Source of the DNA: Plenodomus lindquistii | Taxonomy: Eukaryota; Ascomycota; Dothideomycetes; Pleosporales; Leptosphaeriaceae | Direction: 5' to 3' | Assembly: GCA_025504975.1 (NCBI GenBank) | Contig: JANUWI010000008.1 | Span: 186,001-250,000 of the forward strand | Length of the DNA: 64,000 bases | In this document: piece by piece, positions 58,001-64,000 of the stretch | Layout: each line of letters begins with the position of its first letter | Position numbering within the stretch: the first letter of the stretch is position 1 | Program-made: the position numbers and the translations under genes | The notes under the pieces: model-generated | What the model saw: only the letters and a program-made list of their open reading frames with translations | Told to the model about the DNA's origin: nothing | Database searches by the model: none

Positions 58001-59419
58001 GACGTGCAGTCATTGGCTGCGCTTCGCAGACGACAGGCGCAAATCACAAATAACATGTCTTCTCCCGCAGACTGATACGTGGTGTGGAGTCTTGGAGGTC
58101 AGCAATGTGGACCTGGAGTGGTCCTCGAGGGTCGGACGGCCAGACGTGCGAGCTGGTGCGCCTCTTATGGAGAGGTGGCCGGTGTGTGCTGGAATGGGAT
58201 CCCCACGCGTTGATAAGGCTCGAGACGCGAGACGCGAGACTGGAGATGGCCCGGCAAGTGAAACAGACGCTGATGAGAGGGGTAATGTAACGCAATTCTG
58301 CGGTGCAGCGCCCAATACCACACCAATGCGCCGCAATCAACAATGCTGCTGATGCACGCATGACTACTCTAAGATTGCTTTGAAGCGCTTGGATTGCTCG
58401 AGCAAACAATGGTCGTGTCGAGGAGGCGTCAGCTACGCATGGAGCGATGGCCGACACGAGACGCCTCCAACAAGCCATTGCGATGATCTGTGACAAAGAA
58501 CATGTGGGAGTGTGTCGCATCACCCAACCAGCCAAGCCAGTCGGAAATGACGGCGGGAGGAGCACTAGGCCGATTGAGGAAGGTGCAGGGGATGGGAGGA
58601 CGGGCACACGTGAGGCATCTCTCTAGAGTGCAGACTAGAAGCGCAGTACGCATCCAACGTCTTGGCTCCAATGAGGCGGCAGGCCTCGAGGGCTGTGGAT
58701 GGCTTGTAGCGCCGGGGGCCGCATGCAGATAAGACGAAGCCTTTTGCAACACACACCCAGCAGCCCGGAGAGGCAACTGGCAAGAAAGCGGCGTTTGCAG
58801 GCGCCTGGCCCAGCATGTGCAGCCGACGAAAAGCGGAGCGGCCAAGCAGGCCAGCTTCGTCAAGAGGGGTTCTAGAAAGCGTGCTAGAAGGACGAGGCCC
58901 TGCGCGCGCCAGCGGCGTGTTATCAGTCGAGTCCTGCGACGCGGACAACGCACCCAAACCGGCCTAACAGGCTCCCCAGGAATCATTGCCAATGCCTCCC
59001 GCCACCGATGCCAACGCGCATTTGACCCCGCCGCTGGCAGGTGCAAGACGACCCAAGCACTCTTAGCACGCCCCCCCTGCTGGCACTAGCTGCTTTGACG
59101 AACGAACGCTTGCGGACGGGCGTGTGCAGCCAACCACACGCCGTACCAGCCTATCAGTCGTCTGCTGCGGGATGCCTGGCACTTTCACCTTCGCAGAATC
59201 CTAATCCAGGGCTAACAGTAGAGGGTAGGGCGGCCCGTGCGCCAGCGACCATGTCGGTCGCGCCGCTTGCCCTCTTCTCTCCCCAAGGCCTGGATAAAGT
59301 GCTATTGCCCCCGCTGATCTCAGTCGCATTAAAGAAGGCCCTCCCTCCCAGGGTGTTCACTTGCCTCTTCATCCCCGCCCTTTTTGCTGCAAACAGCCGA
59401 TTGCTGTCCATTGCCCGCC
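55055..59419. other. 4.4-kb region without firm genes
   Basis: 55.1-57.9 kb shows only short frames and an A9 run near 55730. 58.0-59.4 kb is GC-rich, with overlapping open frames on both strands (for example minus 58429-59046 and plus 58817-59089). These look composition-driven and carry no domain. The last few hundred bases must be the amino-acid permease promoter and leader. Confidence 0.4.
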
Positions 59420-61246
59420 ATGGATCACGCAAAGGTCCCCCAGCCTGATGAGAAGACGACCGTCGCCCACCCCTCCGACTCGTCTGCCGAGTACACCGGC
59501 AACGACACCGAATGGCGTGAGACCGAGAGCTTCGCTACCCGCAATGGTCTCAACTTGAAGTCTTTCCAGCGCCGCCCCAAGGGCGGCCCCATTGTCGTCC
59601 TCGACAAGTCCATGAAGACGCGCCATCTTCACATGATCGCTATCGGTGGCTCCATTGGTGCTGGTTTCTTCGTCGGCTCTGGAGGTGCCCTGAACACGGG
59701 TGGCCCAGCTTCGGTTCTTCTTGATTTCTCCATCATGGGTATCATGATCTTCAACGTCAGTACGTAGCATCGCAGACCCCCACGACCCCCAAAAATCTGC
59801 ATACTTACCATGTGTCAGTCTACGCTCTCGGTGAACTCGCCATCATGTACCCCGTCTCTGGTGGTTTCTACACCTACTCTACTCGCTTCATCGATCCATC
59901 CTGGGGTTTCGCCATGGGCTGGAACTATGTCTTTCAATGGGCTATTGTTTTACCGCTCGAACTCAACGTCGCCGCTCTCACTGTGCACTATTGGCCCGGT
60001 GCCCAGAGTACCAGCGTTGCTGTATGGATGACTGTCTTCTGGGTCTTCATCATTGCCATCAACGTCTTTGGTACCTTGGGTTATGCTGAAGAGGAGTTCT
60101 GGTCTTCCTGCCTCAAACTCGGCGCGACCGTTGTCTTCATGATCATCGCCCTCGTCTGCGTACTCGGCGGCGGTCCCAGCAACGGCAAGTACAGCGAGTA
60201 CTACGGAGCTCGCCACTGGTATGATCCTGGAGCCTTCAACAACGGATTCAAGGGATTCTGCTCTGTCTTCGTTACTGCTGCGTTTGCCTTCTCAGGAACT
60301 GAGTTGGTCGGTTTGGCTGCTGCCGAGACCAAGAACCCCCTCAAGTCGCTGCCTGGTGCCGTCCGTCAGGTGTTCTGGCGTATCACCTTGTTTTACATTC
60401 TTGGTCTTACTTTTGTCGGTCTGCTCGTCCGATCTGACGACCCACGTCTCCTCGGTGCCGAGGGTGGTGGTGCAAACACGTCCCCCTTCGTCATTGCTGG
60501 AAAGGATGCTGGCCTCGAGGGATTCGATTCCTTCATGAACGTCGTCATCATGGTCTCCGTTGTCTCCATTGGTGTCTCGGGTGTCTACGGTGGTTCCCGT
60601 ACCCTCACGGCTCTTGCTGACCAGGGCTACGCTCCCAAGATCTTCACCTACATTGACCGCTCTGGACGTCCCCTCTGGTCTGTCTGCTTCGTCCTTTTGT
60701 GGGGTGCTCTCTGCTACATGAACTTGGCTTCCACTGGTGAGGAAATCTTCAACTGGTTCGTGTCTCTCTCTGGTCTTGCGGCTCTCTTTACGTGGGGATC
60801 CATTTGTTTGGCCCATATCCGATTCCGCAAGGCTTGGGCATACCACGGACACACCCTCGACGAGATCCCATTCAAGGCTGCTGGTGGTGTCTACGGATCA
60901 TGGATTGGCCTTTTCATCATTGTCATCGTTCTCATTGCCCAAGTAAGTTCAGACACAAATCCACTATACGCTTTTGCTAACAACTTCAAAGTTCTACACC
61001 GCCGTCTCCCCCATTGGAAAGCGTGTTGGTACTGCCGAGGAATTCTTCAGGTCCTACCTTGCCTTGTTCGTCGTCGGCCTTTTCTGGGTCTGCGGTTACT
61101 TCTGGAAGCGTACTGGATGGCTCAGGACCGCCCAGATGGACGTTGATACCGGCCGTCGTGAGCTTGACTGGGACCTCATCAACAAGGAGCGCGAGGAGAT
61201 CAAGAGCTGGCCCGCGTGGAAGCGCTTTTTCCACCGCATCTTCTAG
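59420..61246 (+). CDS. General amino-acid permease, APC/YAT family (572 aa)
   Basis: Model: join(59420..59759,59819..60942,60992..61246), 572 aa; introns of 59 and 49 bp with GTACGT and GTAAGT donors. After a polar N-terminus, the fungal YAT start KTRHLHMIAIGGSIGAGFFVGSGGAL marks TM1. About 12 TM spans follow, with the hallmark ELAIMYPVSGGFYTYSTRFI, AFAFSGTELVGLAAAETKNP (TM6 substrate region), and GVSGVYGGSRTLTALADQGYAPK. The cytosolic end (REEIKSWPAWKRFFHRIF) is conserved in GAP-type permeases. It imports amino acids with protons at the plasma membrane; specificity cannot be set by eye. An in-frame ATG 36 nt upstream (59384) is less likely, as homologues begin with MDH-like short polar tails. 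Codon use is strongly C-ending, suggesting high expression. Confidence 0.94.
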
Positions 61247-62311
61247 ATGTCGTGCAAACGGCCTTGTCCCGAGTCTTGTATTATCATACTAATGATTGTC
61301 ACGACTCGACCCTCATTTCCTCATGGGTGTTCACCATGCCCTTGGTGCAGTAGTCGTAGTTTTCGTGTAATATATACCCTCGCTTAAGGCGTTGCGTTTT
61401 GAATCTCTCTGTTGACATGCTGCCGTGCCTTGCGATGTGTAATCTCGATTCTGACAGCACAGATGCATGGAACAGGGATGTGTCTTGAAGCAGCGGTCGA
61501 TTTAAGCTTCTGCTGAGTTTTTGGTGGTTGTGCACCATGCCACACACAGAAGGGAAGTTGCACATGGCTTTACCACCCAATCCAACATTTGCCGTGAAAT
61601 TTTTCGTAACTCACCTTGTGCAGAGCGGCGGAGTTGCAGCTAGGCGATATGAACGTAATGCTCAAGTCTGGTGACCAGTGACGCGAGCCAGATCTCAGGG
61701 GCGACGCTGTCTCGCTCCTGCCACACACGGTAACGCCCAGACCCTTCATCACGTGCCTATCATCCAACCTTAAGACTGCGTCCAGTAGCTTTCCGATTCG
61801 TGCCCACCAGGTACTCACTCCCATTCAATCAATTAACACGAGTCTTTCGTTGTGAAATTTTCTCACTTCGACTGTTGTGAAGAGCTCGCGGGATACGATG
61901 TTGGCCATGGACGGATGGGTGCCACTGGCATGCATGCGGCTCACCATTACCAAGCCACCACCTTCTGACGCCGTCTACTTGCACTTGAAGCAAAGAGCAA
62001 GTGAGATGACAGCAAACAATCTCCCAGCGTGTCACAGGGGTTTGGTCAATCCTCCAAGAAACAGCACCACGTTGGTCATGCGCGCTGCAGACGTCACGGC
62101 CGAGACGACTTGTTGTGCTGGAATGCGTCGAGTCGAAGAGTATGATTCTTTGTCTCTCTGTCCGGAATGGCGATGTGAAGGCATATGGTATAGACGTTGC
62201 TCGCCACGCGCTTTCCCGGTCTAACCCATACCGCCCGACCACTAAGCACTTCCTATCTTGTACGTCCCCACTTTCCTCACAATATGCAGGTCACATTTGT
62301 GATGAGAACTG
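61247..62311. other. Intergenic downstream of the permease
   Basis: No gene recognised. Short frames on both strands have no domain. It holds the 3' end of the permease transcript and the upstream region of the following open frame. Confidence 0.45.
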
Positions 62312-62821
62312 ATGGGTGACGCTTCTTGCAAGCTTCACACCTCCATCCAAGCCATCACTGGCACTCTATCGCTATCCACAGCCTTCTTCATTGATCGCCT
62401 ACATCAGCATTTCACTTCACGCACTCGCTCTATCGCAATGATTACAATTGGCAGCGGTCGGTACTACTTAGACACCGAGACCCGCATTCATATAGTGTGT
62501 GAACTGAAAACTACCCCAACTCATCCACCTACGCGTAAAGACTCTGCTGCAGACCCACCCAGCCACGCCGACATACTTCGTTGGCAGAGCCTCTTTGGCT
62601 TCACTGCCGGTGACGCCGAAGACGAGATCATCCAGCATCGAGCCAATCCAGACAACCGCACAATCATATATGATACAGGGTCTAACTGGCCTTGGGACCG
62701 TTGTCGAGAGGCTGGTTTCGACGAGGAGAGCTACCGATACTGGCTGAGGATAAGAGAGCAGCACAACATACCTCATTTTAGAGATACGGCCAGCGTTGTT
62801 CTCAATTCATACAAGACCTAG
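62312..62821 (+). CDS. Hypothetical ORF, likely 5' part of the broken or neighbouring AIG2-like gene (169 aa; 127 aa from ATG 62438)
   Basis: The coding-like part begins at the internal ATG 62438 (MITIGSGRYYLDTETRIHIV) and contains ILRWQSLFGFTAGDAEDEI, a TGSNWPWDRCREAGFDEESY stretch and YWLRIREQHNIPHFRD. No known domain. It ends at TAG 62819-62821, and the same frame is then open with no further stop to the window edge. I found no intron of plausible length that removes the TAG. It is therefore a separate small gene ending 15 nt before the next ATG, the N-terminal part of one gene with a nonsense mutation, or a base error. Confidence 0.5.
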   Translation: MGDASCKLHTSIQAITGTLSLSTAFFIDRLHQHFTSRTRSIAMITIGSGRYYLDTETRIHIVCELKTTPTHPPTRKDSAADPPSHADILRWQSLFGFTAGDAEDEIIQHRANPDNRTIIYDTGSNWPWDRCREAGFDEESYRYWLRIREQHNIPHFRDTASVVLNSYKT

Positions 62822-62836
62822 GGGATCTTCGTATTC

Positions 62837-64000
62837 ATGCCAGTGGATAAAGTTGTCTCAAGGTTCGACTGGTTATGGGAAGTGGACAAAGTGACGAGGA
62901 ACGTCCACACCTTATGTGATGACCAAGGCTACCTGCGTGATACCGTCGTTCTACGCCCATGGGAAGTGCGTTTGTTACGTCAGCGTGTTCCTTCTAGCAT
63001 TCTTTTGGATGGAAAAGTAGTTTCAACAGGACACACCACAATCATACCCATGTATCCGACACCCAAATCGCTACACCGCGACTCAAAGGCACCACGCCTG
63101 TACGATACGACGTTACCTCAGTATCGGCTCAACGAAGGCGAGACCCCTCGTCCGCTCCAGAACGAATACCCTGTGTGGTACTTCTTGAAAGGGAAGATAT
63201 CACAACCCGAGAACCTCCAGAAACTGCTCCAGCTCGACAGGCTCCCAGATATGCGACCGGCCAGTATCAGAGACTTTGAGGAAGTAGGTGGACAGTCGTA
63301 CCAGTCCTTTAAGGGAGCTGCTGGAGGACAGCATTCGACAGGTCGGGATATCTGTGAAGGCTACGCATACCTGGTCGAGACCGAAGTCGATGAGCTTGCG
63401 TTACGACAATTCAAAACTGACAACTTCGACATTTTTCGATGCACAATCTCCAAGAAAGATATCACTACGACTTACTCCAGTGTGGAAGGCCTCACCTTCG
63501 TCAGGAAACCGGCTGCAGTTCGAGGTCTTGCGATAGATGGCAAATCTGTCAGCTTGAACAAAGACAACGAGGGCAGTCAAGATACGGCGAGCAAAGAGCA
63601 TCCGCCAACAATCGTAGCCGGCAAGTCCCCAGCTACCGTAACGACTTCGCATCTAGGCGCCATGGCTCCTCCCTCAAAGGGTTCTCTTGTATCAAGGACT
63701 GATATGTATAATGGTGTATGGTGGGACGACGATGAAGGCGATAAAAGAGTGGGATGCTCACCGCCTCCTACGCGAGTGGTGCAGCCGCTCCGTCTTGCGG
63801 ACATGGCTGATAACGGAATTACTCCACCAAGAGGTGCTCCTCCGCCCCTCAGGAGTAGACTTCCACGATCCATCTACAACATCTCTCGGGCTGACTTGAA
63901 CGTTGGGTTTACTGGTAAAGGGCAAGAAGTGCAGAAAAAGGGCACGGATGTTGACGCGAAGCATGATGCCATGGCACAAGACTCTCAGGTTGCAACTGCG
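62837..64000 (+). CDS. AIG2/gamma-glutamylcyclotransferase-like protein, 3' end beyond window (388+ aa)
   Basis: The frame is open from ATG 62837 to the last base, so the protein is partial. It begins MPVDKVVSRFDWLWEVDKVT with LCDDQGYLRDTVVLRPWEVRLL. About residues 111-205 resemble the AIG2-like/GGCT fold: YPVWYFLKGKISQPENLQKLL, then DMRPASIRD, EGYAYLVETEVDELALRQF and DNFDIFRCTI. The usual YGTL/YGSL substrate loop is LKGKI, and the acidic residue normally in the LxxYE segment appears to be Lys (RQFKTD), so cyclotransferase activity is doubtful. After 205 comes a long polar, Pro/Ser-rich region. Similar fungal proteins are mostly uncharacterised. See the preceding in-frame ORF. Confidence 0.6.
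   Translation, partial: MPVDKVVSRFDWLWEVDKVTRNVHTLCDDQGYLRDTVVLRPWEVRLLRQRVPSSILLDGKVVSTGHTTIIPMYPTPKSLHRDSKAPRLYDTTLPQYRLNEGETPRPLQNEYPVWYFLKGKISQPENLQKLLQLDRLPDMRPASIRDFEEVGGQSYQSFKGAAGGQHSTGRDICEGYAYLVETEVDELALRQFKTDNFDIFRCTISKKDITTTYSSVEGLTFVRKPAAVRGLAIDGKSVSLNKDNEGSQDTASKEHPPTIVAGKSPATVTTSHLGAMAPPSKGSLVSRTDMYNGVWWDDDEGDKRVGCSPPPTRVVQPLRLADMADNGITPPRGAPPPLRSRLPRSIYNISRADLNVGFTGKGQEVQKKGTDVDAKHDAMAQDSQVATA

Noticed and set aside
58429..59046. Minus-strand 205-codon frame upstream of the amino-acid permease
   Set aside because: Overlaps other open frames in a GC-rich stretch; no motif; probably promoter.

Overview
The window reads as nuclear DNA of a filamentous ascomycete, most likely a dothideomycete-type fungus. 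The signs are short introns (about 46-87 bp) with GTRNGT-like donors and CTRAY branch points just upstream of the acceptor, genes on both strands with no operons, a Zn2Cys6 regulator, fungal-type permeases, and gene-dense blocks alternating with gene-poor, more AT-rich blocks. The taxonomic placement is inference; no marker sequence is present. Gene models below were spliced by eye, and in each the reading frame closes across the proposed introns.

Layout. (1) 0.2-13.5 kb is a housekeeping block: a Ser/Thr kinase with a long tail (-), a nitronate monooxygenase-like flavoprotein (-), a taxilin-type coiled-coil protein (-), divergent from it the mitochondrial presequence protease CYM1 (+), and a secreted M20 peptidase (-). 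(2) 14.2-26.3 kb is accessory: two diverged paralogues of a membrane-anchored family I cannot name, with matching intron positions; between them a truncated dehydrogenase pseudogene; then an arginyl-tRNA synthetase-like gene whose HIGH motif reads Q-G-K-H; then an intron-containing tRNA-Glu(CTC) with a damaged acceptor stem. (3) 26.3-42 kb is nearly empty. It holds one Ser/Pro/Thr-rich nuclear-type protein, one proline-rich hypothetical protein and a fold-back repeat whose arms differ at many C/T positions. (4) 42.1-55.1 kb looks like a lactose-use block: an MFS sugar permease and a LacZ-like GH2 beta-galactosidase transcribed divergently from a 1.3-kb promoter carrying clustered CGG/CCG half-sites and CreA-like sites, then a Zn2Cys6 regulator and an aldehyde dehydrogenase. 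(5) 59.4-64 kb has an amino-acid permease and, running off the end, an AIG2/GGCT-like protein gene preceded in the same frame by a 169-codon ORF that ends in a TAG.

Functional reading: permease imports lactose, GH2 hydrolyses it, and the nearby Zn2Cys6 protein is a candidate regulator (inference from position only). The most unusual items are the paralogous membrane-protein pair, the ArgRS-like gene with altered signature motifs, the palindromic CGG sites in the lactose promoter, the pseudogene with a TGG-to-TAG change, and the in-frame stop at 62.8 kb.
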